Source: Udeniomyces pyricola
Lineage: Eukaryota; Basidiomycota; Tremellomycetes; Cystofilobasidiales; Mrakiaceae
Reading direction: 5' to 3'
Assembly: GCA_039545295.1 (NCBI GenBank)
Contig: BCIK01000012.1
Location: forward strand, 248,001-312,000
DNA: 64,000 nucleotides
The notes below the pieces were generated by a model. The model ran no database searches. It was not told where the DNA came from and saw nothing but the letters and a program-made list of their open reading frames with translations. The translations under genes were made by a program, and so were the position numbers. Below, piece by piece: positions 1 through 12,300 of this stretch. Numbering within the stretch: the stretch's first letter is position 1; each line of letters starts with the position of its first letter.

Positions 1-731
1 GCTCTTCCTCACTTAGCGGCGTTCGTCAAAGCCAAGCATCGAGAGGATGAGGCTCATCTCACGGAGGAAGTCGAGGAAGCCGTTTCGGTGAGTTTTCTTT
101 CGGCCTTCGTTCTTCTTTTCCGGCATACTTCTATTTGCCGTTTGATCGAGAATCGCCCGATCCATATCTTGACAATTTATGCTTTTCTCATCATTCGTTC
201 CTACTTGGTCATTCTTTTCATCATCGGCTTGTAAATATGTGATATCGCCGTTTGCTCATTGGATACAGCTCAAGTACCCACCTCGGGACGTCCAATCTTT
301 CCGCGTCATCTTCTTCAGTGATGCCCAACGGTCATCTTCCCAGCCGGATCCCCCGCTTCGGCGCGGGCAAATCACGATCTGGGACGCCGAAGCGTGGGGC
401 GAAGAGGAGGCACTGGTTCAAGGGAAAAGATACATTGTTCGTTGGACTCGAATTCAAGCTTTTTTCCTCAAGGAAAGAGGATGGCGGGAACGGGGAAGGG
501 TTAGACAGTGGAGAAGCGTGTTTTATTAACCCAAACCAGAAAAGAAAGCTGACCAAATTCGTACCTGCTCAACAACCTTGGGTTTGCATTCCTCTTCACT
601 TCTTTTCGTTCATTGTCTCCGAAAAGGTCACGAACTTAGTTCCCGGCCAGATTGGATCTTGGTCGCCACCTGGGATCGAAGGCAACGTCTACCTCAATGC
701 TGGACGAAGTACCAAGTGGAGGCAGGTCTAG
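1..731 (+). CDS. BRCA2/Brh2-like recombination mediator, C-terminal part only
   Basis: The gene enters from the left edge, so only the C-terminus is visible. I read three exons: 1-87, 269-436 and 627-731, all joined in phase 0. Splicing at 437 (donor GTTCGT) and 626 joins an OB-fold strand (ITIWDAEAWGEE, then ALVQGKRYI) to VTNLVPGQIGSW and then VYLNAGRSTKWRQV, followed by a stop. This W..L..G..Y....N..P...G.W pattern, ending in a charged TxW strand, is what I know from the OB folds of BRCA2 and Ustilago Brh2, which bind single-stranded DNA and load Rad51 in homologous recombination. No BRC repeat can be seen because the N-terminus lies outside the window. Family assignment rests on this OB motif alone; another OB-fold protein is possible. 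Confidence 0.7.
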
Positions 732-1284
732 CTTCTCTTCACGTTCCCCCTTCCCCTTTTTCCCCCATTCATCTGTTTAGTTCTCGTTCTTGTTTGCTTG
801 TAGTCTGCATTGGTCTGAAGGGCGGGAGGAGGCGAGAGGGTCGGCTGAGGAAGGCCAAGGAAAGAGAGACAGAAGGAACGAGCTAGGATCGATCTTGCAA
901 TTATTGCTGCTCGGGTATATGCCATCGACTCACTCGCCCCTTTTTGCAGCCTGATGCTGTTTCTATGGTTGCTTCTCTATGCATTGCTTTCCTTGGTGTG
1001 ATCGTTGCATGCATGTCCGTTCTTATCTTTTTTTTGAGCGTGTTGGTCGCGTAAGCCGGGAGACGGGAGCTGTGTGCTCAGTACCCACCAGCTAGCTCAT
1101 TACGTATAAACTGTTGAAGAAAGAAGTACGTCTGATTGACGTGACTGATCAGGCCATCACGAGGTACCCAAATGATCTTGACTTTGGATGTACCCTGTAA
1201 CCCTCAAGTTAGTGGTGATGATGAAATCTGAGGAGAAAGGTTTTCCGCCACTGTCGATGTCGTCTTCGAACATTATCAAGATGA
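732..1284. other. intergenic, no gene seen
   Basis: This is the 3' flank of the BRCA2-like gene and the 5' flank of the next plus-strand gene. There are T-rich stretches, but no ORF with family features and no RNA gene that I can support. Confidence 0.6.
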
Positions 1285-3148
1285 TTGATTACGGCAATCT
1301 ACGGCTGTGAAGCTGTGCACGCACGTCCGAACCTCCAAACAATCTCTCCTTGCCTTTCTCCGGCAGTTTCCGGAGATGCCGTCGTTCCATCAACCAACAT
1401 CCTCGCCTCTATCATCCCATCATCACTGAGGGTTCACGCGCTGCTCATCTTCCGACCTGCGATGTCATCTCTTGCTTCGTCATCTACATACCGGCTTGCT
1501 GCATCCGCTGCAGCCCGAAGCCTCATACAAGAGACCCTTTATGCACCCCATTCTACCAGCCTGTCTCCATCCACTTCATCATTGTCCTCATCCGCCAGGA
1601 AGACCTCCGGCCGCCATTTACACTTCACGCCTTCAATGATGCACTGCAGCAGCATATCATCTTATCCTGCCTGCTCTCAACATGACGAATGTCCTAATTC
1701 TCGTCGCTTGTTCAGCAGCAGCAACCACTTGTCCTTCCCTCTCTCTCGCAAGCCGCCCGAATCGCAAAAGATCCGAACACAGAGCGCTAAGCACCGCATC
1801 AAACTTACCATTGACCTGGATTCTCCTTCGGCGTCACCATCGTCGTCATTATCATCAACAACAATTCTCGACGTCACCGAGCGAACCATCGAACCTGGCC
1901 GGCTTCGCGCCGCGTTGGAAGAAACGCTCGTTCGTCTCGACGCGTCGTACGCTGCTTCGTCATACTTCTTACCTCCCATACCAGGAGATCCGACTAGGAC
2001 CTCATCATATTTTAGCAGACCAAGTCTCGAGCATCATCCGTCCGCTGCGTTGTCATCTTCGAATAAATCCGATCCGCAGTCATCCACCCTTCCACACCCA
2101 TCTTCCATGACGGATACCTCAACTCATCCTTCGATCATCATCCTACCATCATCCCTGGATGACGGCTCTGGGTCTCTTCCTGGCGAGGTGATCGACGTCT
2201 GCGAGGTCATTTGGGATCGGCATAACTATGGTGATGCCCTCTTGGCTCAAGACACGACGTTTGACTGGGGGTCGGATGCGCCTATATCGAAGCGAATCGA
2301 AAAGTTCAAACTTATCTTTTATGCAGATGTGAGGAGAAAAGCATGACTACGCTGTGAAAGAAATCTCATGGACCCAAAGTAAACATGCGTACTCAGTTCT
2401 TACTCATCTATGTCTTTTCGTTGGGAAATCTATGTGTGTGCACATGTGACCTCGTGATACGAAGCTTCTTCGCACCGCGTCGGACGTTGAGCTTGCAGCC
2501 GCCATCGCATTTGTTCGTCCTTTCCCCAAGATCATTTCCAAATGAACCTCCAATTTCTCCAACGCTCCTCTCCCACATCGACTCACAAAACATCCTGCTT
2601 TCAATTCCGTCCAGTCTCATCTCTGTTCTTTCCGACGAGCGGTTCTCAAAACCCCTCACAAGCAGGTCGCACCCGCCAAGCAGCGCCAGGCGTTTCAAGC
2701 TCAACTCGACAAAATCATCCCGTGGTCGTCCCACCGGGCCCCGTCGTTTCTCGGTTACAACCTTTGGATGCAATCCAATGTACGTGTGGAAGATGAGCGT
2801 TGTGTAGTCCCTGTGTGGAGCAGACCCCGTAGATCAAGGACCGACTTTTTATTCTTTTTTTTTTTGTTATCGTTCTTTTCTTCCTTCTGCTTTTCTTCTA
2901 TCGTTCTACTGACCCCAATCCCTTCCTTCGGCTTATTCTGTTCAATCTTGGACCCCGGTTCGCTTACTCGATAGTCAATTGATACCGTGCACGTCACCCC
3001 GTTCACTAAACAAGCCGTCCCACGGAGACGGTCAGGGTACTTGGACGAGAGGTTCACGATCAAGGTTTGGGCAGAATCGCGGTTGCCGAAAAGAGGGAAA
3101 AAGAGGGATGGCGAGAAGGATCAGAGCGATCCGTTGGGGGTGCAGTAG
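1285..3148 (+). CDS. unrecognised conserved protein, possibly mitochondrial
   Basis: Four exons are proposed: 1285-2328, 2465-2512, 2615-2779 and 2975-3148 (stop TAG). The sum is 1431 bases or 476 codons before the stop, and all joins are phase 0. An internal ATG at 1462 would give about 417 residues and a Ser/Ala/Arg-rich N-terminus that could be a mitochondrial presequence. The middle is serine-rich low complexity. The ordered part begins near GEVIDVCEVIWDRHNYGDAL and runs through LLRTASDVELAAAIAF, then RQAFQAQLDKIIPW, NLWMQSN, SIDTVHVTPFTKQ and finally DERFTIKVWAESRLPKRG. The splices are supported because each removes an in-frame stop and leaves a coherent basic C-terminal half. Intron 2 uses donor GTTCGT. 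I do not recognise the family and assign no function. Confidence 0.62.
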
Positions 3149-3402
3149 TATAAACGGTTCGTGGCTTGTATGGCATGGTAGCCTGTGTCGGCGAAGGATG
3201 CATGATCATTTTGTGGGCAGTCGATGTATGGCCTGCTGAATATGATGACGTGAATCAGGCGATGCGTGGCGAACAATATTCATGTATACTTAGTTGTCGT
3301 ATAATTTATTGTTTATACAAATAAATTCAAGAAGGCAATTAATTACACTACAGCCATGAGATCGGCGAATGCCGTTCGACGACTTCAAACATCCATGCCC
3401 CC

Positions 3403-5690
3403 ATGCGACCAACCCGCATACTTTCGTCCGCCGGAGCATGGGAAACCGTCATAGGGCTCGAATTGCACATTCAGATTCAGTCTCCGACCAAGCTATTTTC
3501 ACGTCAGTTTCCCATCGCAAACTGTTTCGTCCCATAGCCCCAATGGGACCCATACGCCCCCTTCCCTGAGCTGCATATCATCGTCTCGTTTGAGCTGTTG
3601 CCCCTACTACGACCTACTGACAGGCTGACAACGGCTGGCTTCCCTACAGATACCAAGACCAACTGGGAGGATGAACACAACACCAACGTATCTGCCTTTG
3701 ATGCGGGCGTACCAGGAACTTTGCCCGTATGTAGCACGCACCCGACGATCATCGTCTGCCACCCTTGCTCTACTCTCGGTCCTCACACACTATTCTGCGT
3801 TGCAAATTGACCCTTTCTTGTTTTCTTGCTTCAGATTCTCTCCCGCCATCCCGTTAAACAAGCTCTCCTGACAGCTCTTGCGCTCAACTGTCGGATTCCT
3901 CCCAAGTCGGCCTTTGATCGCAAGCACTACTTCTACCACGACCAACCTCTCGGCTACCAGCTCACGCAGCACTACCATCCTCTCGCCCTCTCCGGTCACA
4001 TCGACCTACCCCCAATCGTCTCTCATCCCGAATCGACTTGGACCGATCTCGCTGATGCTCGCGCAGCTCGCAAAAGAGTTCGTATCCAGCAAATTCAACT
4101 CGAGCAGGACACGGGCAAGAGTCATGCCATTGGCGGCGACGACGTCTTGATCGATCTCAATCGGGCCGGCACGGGCCTCATGGAGGTCGTGACGGAAGCG
4201 GATATGACAGATGCTGAAGAAGCCGTCGCGTTCGTCAAGTCGCTAAGAGCTATCTTGAGGAGGATCGGAGCGAGCGATGGCGATATGGAAAAGGTAGACG
4301 CGAGTTTCCTTATGACTTTGCTTGACTTGGCATCCCCAAGGCGGAGTCTGATCTCAGGAGATGAGCTTAATTGTGTTCGTTCTTTAATCTCTAGGGATCG
4401 CTTCGAGTTGATTGCAATATCTCCGTTAATCGACGAGGAGAACCCTTTGGTACTCGAACCGAGATCAAGAACCTCAATTCGACCAAGCACCTATCGCTCG
4501 CTGTTGGTTCGTCTCTTCCATTCTTCTCCAACCTCGTTGAAACCCTCTTATCAATCACATCACGGACTTTCGACTAACACTGAACATGTATGGTGGAATG
4601 GTCCGCGTTTCTCGCAAGGTAGCATCCGAAATTGTTAGACAGACGGCACTCATCGAGTCAGGTCAAAGCGTCGTTCAAGAGACGCGAGGCTGGAACGACA
4701 GCACGAGTTCGACCGTCCCCTTGAGGGGCAAGGAAGGCGAAAAAGATTATCGCTATATGCCTGATGGGAACCTCCCCGTTTTAAGGATTGATGAGGTACG
4801 GATTTGGCTGGACACCGGCGTGATCCGTGCTTTTCACCTGGACTGCTTTAACTGACTGCACCATACATGTTTGGCTTCATTGTGATTTCATTCATAGACT
4901 TATCTGAAAAGGCTACAAGACAACCTGCCCGAGCTGCCGATTCCCACCCATCTGCGGCTGCTCGAGACCCACCCTCGCCTGACGGACAAGGACGTCACAA
5001 CACTGCTTGCGGTTGATGAACAAGGCGGTTCAGCTGTGACGTTCTTCGAGGAGCTTCTCGCCAATGGTCGGCGGGATGCTAAGACGTGCTGCAATTGGCT
5101 GGTCCATGATGTTTTGGGGGCGTTAAGTCGCGCAGGCAGGGAATGGGCCGACCGACAGATCAGCGTCGAGGAGATTGGGCAAATCATTGATATGGTTGTC
5201 GAGCGTAAATTGACAGGTGAGTGCTTGAGGAGATCTGGTGGATTTCTTTGGGTAAAAACAGTGGACGGTCTACTTTGAATTTATGCTTAACCCGTCTTGT
5301 GTTAACCCCTGCAATCGTGTCACAGGCGCCAACGCCAAAATACTCTTGGGTCATCTTGTCGCTTCCCCTCTATCAACCGGTGAATCACGAGTTCCCACCC
5401 TACTCACCAAACATTCGCTCCTCTCCCTCGAATCCTCGACAGCATCTCTCAACGCTCTGTGCGATGAGGTCTTCGCAGCCAACGCCGACATCGTCGTCTA
5501 CGCCAAGAAGAGACCGCAACTCGTCAACAGGCTCGTTGGAGATGCCATGCGCCGCACAGCGGGTAAGGCGGACGCGGTAGCGGTTGAAGTCAGGCTCAGG
5601 GAGCTCCTGGGCATCGATGGGGACGAATTTGGAGGTGTCAATGGAGGTAGTAAGGCTAAAAAGAAGAAGAAAAAGAAGACCGAGGCATAG
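3403..5690 (+). CDS. PET112: glutamyl-tRNA(Gln) amidotransferase subunit B, mitochondrial (GatB/Pet112)
   Basis: GatB is the tRNA-binding subunit of the GatFAB/GatCAB complex, which converts Glu-tRNA(Gln) to Gln-tRNA(Gln) in mitochondria. Seven exons are read: 3403-3502, 3650-3726, 3835-4293, 4395-4506, 4623-4795, 4898-5216 and 5326-5690. They total 1605 bases and 534 residues. Diagnostic segments in order are [20 protein letters not shown] near the start, DAGVPGTLP, the [25 protein letters not shown] core, [42 protein letters not shown], and the C-terminal Yqey-like domain ending near VRLRELLG. The start at 3403 is the only ATG in frame with WETVIG, and the short Arg/Ser N-terminus could be a presequence. 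Intron 4 has donor GTTCGT at 4507 with acceptor at 4622; a GTTGGT donor at 4503 with acceptor at 4618 gives the same protein. The last residues are an unusual run of seven lysines. Confidence 0.97.
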
Positions 5691-6044
5691 GAGGTGGTGA
5701 AGGGGTCCGACGTCCCTAAATATGGATCATGACCGATTCTCATCCCTCTCGCGGTAATCGGCTGATATCCCGCCCTGACTAATCGACACCCTTACGCTAT
5801 CGACCGAGATTCTTCTGGATTCGCCTAGCCTCGCTTGCTGCTGACGGGCTGGCCCGCCCAGCGAGAGGAGATCGAGGAGAGCGGTCCGATCCGCGAAGGA
5901 GACTATCGGCTCACGCCGAACTTGCTTATCGCCCGAAGATACACCTTGTCGTTCTCAGATTCTCCCTCCTCCCCTCTCTTCGAACACACATCTATCACTC
6001 ATCTTTCACCGACCCCTCCTCTATCATTCATACAGATTTCCGAC
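5691..6044. other. intergenic, no gene seen
   Basis: This 354-base spacer lies between GatB and the aminotransferase. It is CT-rich toward the downstream start codon, as is common for fungal promoters. No other feature is supported. Confidence 0.6.
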
Positions 6045-8992
6045 ATGGACATCGCTTCGAGTTCCATCCAACTTGCGCCAGGCTGCCTCGAGTCGACACA
6101 AACGACGTCGACGCCCGATCTCTCGCACCACCTCTCCGCCCTGGGCCGAGCGCGAAAGGACTCGCCACTCAAGGGCATGGTATGCTACCCTACTTACTAT
6201 TCGATAACAAAGGTCTATCACACTTTCGTAGGATAACTGACTCTTGATTTTGATACGACTGGACGCCACAGTATAAGTATGCAGGATTGCCTGGGATGAT
6301 CTCTCTCGCCGGAGGCATGCCACACCCGTCGGTGTTTCCTGTAGGTGGTCCTTTTGTCCCTAGAAGTTCGCTGATTCTACTGGATAAATACTTAGGTTGA
6401 TTGTTGTTTGCTTTTCTTCTTGTTTTTTCTTTTTCTTCTTCTTCTTCTTTTTATTCTTCTCCTGCTTTTGTAGTTTGAGTCGCTCGCTGCGACTACCTTA
6501 CCCTCGGACGCCTACTCGACTGCTCCACCTTCGCTCGTTTCCCGATCGGCGGCAACAACCCTCTCTTGGCTCGCAAGCTTCTTCAAGTCACAAGAGGCTC
6601 TCAAGATCAAGACGCAGAGCATGTCCATCTCTAAGTATGGCGAGGGCAAAGGACCCGAGGAAGTCAAACTTGAAACGGCTTTGCAGTACGGAGGAGCTCT
6701 CGGTCTACCCGCCCTTCAACATTTCCTTCGGGACTTTGTCGCTCTCGCTTACGCTCCTGCCCATCCGGAAATGGCACCACTGATCAATGCCGGATCGACG
6801 GATGCGTGGCAGAAGATTGTGACCATGCTTTGTGAGCCTGGAGAGGCTGTTCTTGTTGAAGGTAAGTCACATTAAAGTTTCGCCAGGACTTTCTCGGTGC
6901 CCTTCTCTCGTTCTTGCTCTCACTCGTGTCCATCCCTTCATACATTTTATTTCATTTTTAAAACCTTTCCAGAATGGTCCTACCCTGGAGGCATGAATGG
7001 CTTTCTTCCGACCGGAGGCGTGCCCGTACCTATCGCCATGGACGGCATCGGAATGAAACCTGAGGCGTTGGAGAAGGTACTCGCCGAATGGGACGAGCAG
7101 GCACGAGGCAGGAAGCGCCCTCATGTCGTATGTCAAACTCCTTTTGTTCTTTTTTGCCTTCTTGTTATTCCCTACCTTGGCTGTCAAGTCGGATTAGTAA
7201 TTGATTATCTTTTGTTGGGATTCGTCTGCCACGCATCACAGATGTACACTGTTCCCATTGGACGTGAGTTTTCATCACTTCACTTGTTGACCACTTTCAA
7301 ATCGACAATATCGCTGAGAGCAGCCTTTCTCTCCACACCTTTACTTCGCCTCAGAAAACCCCACTGGCGCGACTATGACTGGCCAGCGAAAGGCGGCAAT
7401 CTACGCTGTTTGCGTCAAATACGACGTCATCATCTGCGAGGATGACCCGTTCGTCCATTTCTACTTCTCGATTGACTTGGCATAAAACTGGCAGTCTGAC
7501 ATCAAGTGTTTTACCATATTCATCCTACAGCTACTTCTTCCTCCAGCTCGGTCGATACACTCCTCCTACGCTTGAAGCAGGGGCACCATCGATCAAGAAA
7601 GACAAAGACGACTGCGATAGCGCAAGAGACTTCATTGCCTCCCTCGAACCTTCCTTCCTCAAATTTGATTGTGCGTTGGCTTAGCTCGTTTCCCATAGCC
7701 TCCATTTGGCAGCTTCCTAGACGTTCTCATGTTGAGATAGTGCCAATCTCTCGCCCTCAGACCAAGGACGAGTCATCAGGATCGACACGTTCAGCAAGAA
7801 CATCTGCCCTGGATCCCGCATGGGTTACTTCACGTGCCACCCAACTTTCTTCCTCCCTCTTCAGCGAGCATCCGAATCATCGACTCAGGGAGCTTCGGGA
7901 TTTTCCCAGGCACTCGTCACCAAGCTGCTCGTCTCTCAATGGAAGGTCGACGGTTACGTGCGATGGCTCCGAGGCATCCAGGTAATGCATTTTTCCTTAT
8001 CATCATGCATATCTTATTTACTCCGAGGCTGGTTCGCGTGACGTTTTCTCTGGAGCTGACATGATCTCGTGCATCAAACGCCACGCTTCTGCGTTACGTT
8101 TCACCCAGGCGACCTACATCATGCGACGGGATTGGATGTGTGATGCCTTTGCCGCCAACTTTGAGCTCACTCCCACTTCCGACGTCGCTCTATTCTCCGG
8201 TGGTGCCGCCCCAGGTTATGTGGCCTATCTTCGATCCAAGACCTCTTCTGTGGCCGGCAAAGAAGGGTTCTCCGAGAAGGGCTCGAAGAAAGCACTCTTG
8301 AGCTTCGTTCCTCCTACGGTATGTGTTTGTCAGGGCAAGCAGCTTCTTTTTTTCCTTCTCTCGCCGAATACCAGGCTAAGGTGTATGCTCTGGTTCTGTT
8401 TCTGTCCCACAGTCAGGAATGTTTGTATGGCTCCGTAAGTGTACCAACCTCAACATGGATTCACGACCTGTTGTGTGTCCTGAACGAGTCTCTTTCTTAC
8501 CTCATCTCCACTCTTACGCTCTCATTACTACAGGCATCAATCTTTCAAACCATCCTTCTTACACCCTTTTCGATGAACCCGAAGAGACTCTTATCGATCA
8601 GCTCTGGACAGAACTAGCCGAGCACAACGTTCTAGTTAGCCCGGGAGAATACGTACGTCCCTCAACCTTGCAAGACTTCCATCGGAACGAGCCTTCAGCC
8701 ACGACTTGTAAAACTAAGCCTAGTTTTTCGATGCTTGTCCAGTTCTCACCTTATGGTAAGAGTCCAGATGGGGAGAGCTCACCCGATGAACGTACGACCC
8801 AGGCAGGATACTTCCGGCTTGCGTTCAGTTACGCCTCTGTCAGTCGATCCTCCCTATCGACTCCGTCTCTTCGTGTAAGCATGATGCGTACTGACCATTT
8901 AATCTTGGGAATCAACCAACACATAGCACGAAGAGATCAACAAAGCAATCAAGACGTTCTCCGAAGTTCTCGAGGCGTTTTTCAAGCCCTAG
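6045..8992 (+). CDS. ARO8: aromatic/2-aminoadipate aminotransferase (Aro8/KAT type), PLP enzyme
   Basis: This fold-type I PLP aminotransferase most likely moves amino groups between aromatic amino acids, kynurenine or 2-aminoadipate and 2-oxo acids. Thirteen exons give 1737 bases and 578 residues: 6045-6179, 6272-6340, 6474-6861, 6973-7127, 7242-7263, 7355-7448, 7531-7670, 7761-7981, 8109-8318, 8413-8434, 8534-8652, 8743-8838 and 8927-8992. Seen in order are LPGMISLAGGMPHPSVFP, the substrate-side LQYGGALGLPALQHFLRDF, EEWSYPGG, PIGQNPTGATM, the PLP-phenol Asp region CEDDPYFFLQLGRY, the PLP-lysine segment IDTFSKNICPGSRMGY, and SGMFVWL. Two exons are only 22 bases. The intron after exon 6 uses donor GTTCGT (7449). 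The protein is longer than bacterial relatives because of inserts near 7560-7650 and 8240-8290. Exact substrate cannot be read from sequence. Confidence 0.93.
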
Positions 8993-9341
8993 AGTACACC
9001 TCATGGCTGTACTGCCCTTTTTCCCCTTGGACGTTCATCGTCTGGCTTCTTTCGTTTATCTCTCTACCTCGCTATGGGTTTCTGCTCTCTATCTTGCTCC
9101 CTCGTTGTATCGTCAGCCATGCGTTCAGTTATTGGCTATACTCTAGATTACTTTCTTTGATATCTGTTTAGAATCGGCCTGGTCGATTCGTATCAACTGA
9201 ATCGAGTCATGTCGTCTCTTCCGTCTCGACCTCGAATGATCTTTTCTCTCTCTCTCTCTCTCTCTCTATGTTCTGTGTGTGTGTGCCTTTGTCTCGTTTT
9301 AGTTGTATACGAATATTGAGAATGATCGTCCTTCCATTCAT
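8993..9341. other. convergent intergenic spacer with CT repeat
   Basis: The aminotransferase and DNA ligase genes end tail to tail here. The spacer holds a (CT)n microsatellite near 9246-9270 followed by a short GT run. There is no ORF of interest. Confidence 0.6.
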
Positions 9342-12300
9342 TCATGATCCAGCCAGTTGACCCCGATACATGGCAGCAAACTCTTCCGAGCTCGTCGCTT
9401 CTTCAAGGCCCTTGTCCTCGCGGATCTGGATAAACCTAGATGACGGACAAGATACACCAAAAGGGGGATGGAGAAACATAGGACCACAAGGGAACGTGGG
9501 TGAGTTGAGACGACGATCATGGGGAAGACAAAGGAGTGATACGGAGAGACGCTTGATCGGGAGGAGACGTACCTAGGAAACCGTATGCTTAAACCTCGTT
9601 CGCCTCCCAGGTGCGAATGGGCAGCCGGGTACTTGGGCGACAGAGTGATACTGGATTAAATCAGATGAGACGAATGAAGCAGAGAACCCAGAAGGGTTGA
9701 TTGAACAAGCGAATTGAGAGGTGGGAGGAACAGGGATCCGCAAATATAGTCAGTCCTTGGTTGATGTGTACCATCGGAGTACATGAAAGGGTTGAGAAAC
9801 GCATGGAAGATAGTTTGGCAGATAGACTTACTCTGCACCCCGAACTTCCCAGACTTCGTTCGGGAAAAACCAGACATCTGGCGTTACTCCTACCGACGCG
9901 AAACAGCGAGATTAATCAAACGACAAGGCCCCATTGCGGCGATCAAAGCGCGGAAAAGCGTCAGCCCAAACTAAAAGGGGCTCAACAAAGCTTTCACAAG
10001 AATGTACGAACCATTTGTGTCGACGTTGACGCCACCTCGAGCGCCAGGTCCTTTGCCTCGCCAGCACATATCCGGCTTACCCTCCTCCGGGTACCTTGCC
10101 GTGAGGTCCTTGTAGAATGCGTCCGAGAAGCCTGATGCCAGACCATCACAGATGTATAGATGAACCAAGGGAATGAGCAGATGATTCTTGACCAGTAAGT
10201 GGTGAGTCATCAGTAAGACGAAGGAAGAGAAACGTCCAGGGCAACTCACCTGCCATACACTTGGTCACCGCTTCGAGTTGACCGGACTCAGCATTATAAC
10301 AGGCCAGAAGAATGGGAGACCACCAAGCCGCTTTGCGACCAGTACCGTGCTGAGAATTCACCGTCAACATCATCAGTTTCACAAACTAGTCATCAGTCAA
10401 GATTGCAGGATCGAACAGCCTTGGAATCGAACATAAAAGAGTTGGGAGGATAAGAAACATACCCAAGCTCCGATCGGGACGAGATCTAAACTATCACCCA
10501 TTCCTTCCACGCCATCAGTGTAATCTTTCTTGACTTTGAGCCACCCCAGCGATCGAACGTCAGCTTGATAGGTTGCCGGAAGATCTTTCTTGCGTCCTCG
10601 AGTGGGCGAATTTGGGGAGCTTGGAAGGTCGATCGTATCGTCAACAGGCTTGATGTCTTCCAATTCCGACTCGCCTGAAGTGACTGACTGTTCCTCGTCG
10701 AGCCGAGAACTACGTCCGATAACGATGTTTGCCCCTACACCTGGGTCTTCGTCATCATCTCCAATCTCCTCCTCGTCATCCGATGCAAGCTCTTCAATCT
10801 TGGCCTTTGCTTTGCCCTTGACCTTCCCGTCACGACCTGGAAGAGGCTCTTCTTCATCAAAGCCATCTGTCTCTGCACATTTGCCCACACTATCAAGCAA
10901 CTTGACCATGATCCCCTCTGCGCGTTTCCCGACGACCTCTTTGAAGAACCGAGAGAGCTCCTCGGGGTCGGTCGAGTCGGTCGATTGGACATGGTCGAAC
11001 CGGGCGATGAGCGTGTCGGTCTCGAGGGGAGGGAGGAACGGGGGCAAGAAGGTTCGTAGAAGCGTTCGACGGACGCGGAGAGATTCAGAAAGAAGGGGCT
11101 ACAATGATACGATTGATTCAAATTGAACATGCTTCAGCACTTGTGTCAACCAAAGGACGACAAACCTAAGGTGCTGCAGCCTTTACCTGCTCGTTCAAAT
11201 ACATCAAGTCAAAGGCAAACACCCCAACGCCGACCTTGACGTCTTCGACTTTAACATCTTTCTTGGCTCGGGCGGTGAGGTCTTGGAAGGTCTTGAACGC
11301 GCCAGTCTCGCGCTCGACGGCCACGACTTCGGCATCGAGGATGAAGGACGTGATGGGCCCGGTCGATTGGAAGAAAGGCGAAATCCGTTCTGGGTCGGCT
11401 GGAACAGGGAACGATGATGGGTCCTGGCTGATAGGTGATCGAGGCCGAGCTAGGAGCTCGAGAGCGAGAGAGACAATATCCGGGTACTGATGGATACCGT
11501 GCAATACAGTCAGAACTGGAGTAGATCGATACATTATGGCCTAACGCACTGCATCTCACTTTTTCCGTCATATCCTCGAGATGTCTCGAGAATATTCGAA
11601 CAAACACCCTCTGGGTATCTCCTGAACCTTCCCTGGTGGGTGCATCACCCCACCAGCCTCCCTTGCCAACTAAGCGTCTGACCTCTTGCTCTTGGTCCCT
11701 TTCGACGGTCCGAACATGAATCTGACCTCGTTGGCCATCAAGTTTGGCTTCGCTCGTAAAGGCAAGGCCTGGGAGACGACTGAAGACTTCTCCGAGGGAA
11801 CGAGTGATGCTTCCCAGCATTGGAGAAAGGGGAATTCCGATAGTGAGGGGGACAAGAGCGGATAGGCACTCGAGGCCTGATGAGAGAAGTGCAGTCGAGA
11901 TGTGATCGTACTGCATGGATAATGTAAGTTGAACTCAGTACAACGACGACGGGTTATACCATGGGTTGTGCTGTACATACGTTTGGATGCCTGACGTACA
12001 CCCGTCTCATCAATCGCTCGGCCAGCTCGAACTTGGTCCGAACGTGATCTCTGAGCAGCGAGTCTTCAAAGCTCACAACCTCTTTCTTCACCTTTCCTCG
12101 CACACCCTTTTCCTTCTTCTCGGTGGAGGGTAAAGGCTGAAGGCCAGCGAGCGAGGCAAAGGGAATAAACGTGTCGGTTTCTCTAAGAGGCGTAGCTTCC
12201 GGATGAGTAGACACGGGTGGTCGAGTCAGGACGAAAGCTCGAGCGAGCGAGGTCGTAAGTGTGAGGCGAACGGCGCCAATCTGTAAACAAGGTGTCTGAG

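Noticed and set aside
252..731. One continuous 159-codon ORF starting at 252
   Set aside because: Only its last third carries the OB-fold pattern. The upstream part is in a different frame from the ITIWDAEAWGEE segment and is replaced by a spliced model.
4503..4618. Alternative gatB intron with donor GTTGGT
   Set aside because: It gives the same protein as donor 4507 (GTTCGT) with acceptor 4622; the latter matches the donor class used elsewhere in the window. I keep it as an alternative, not a separate feature.
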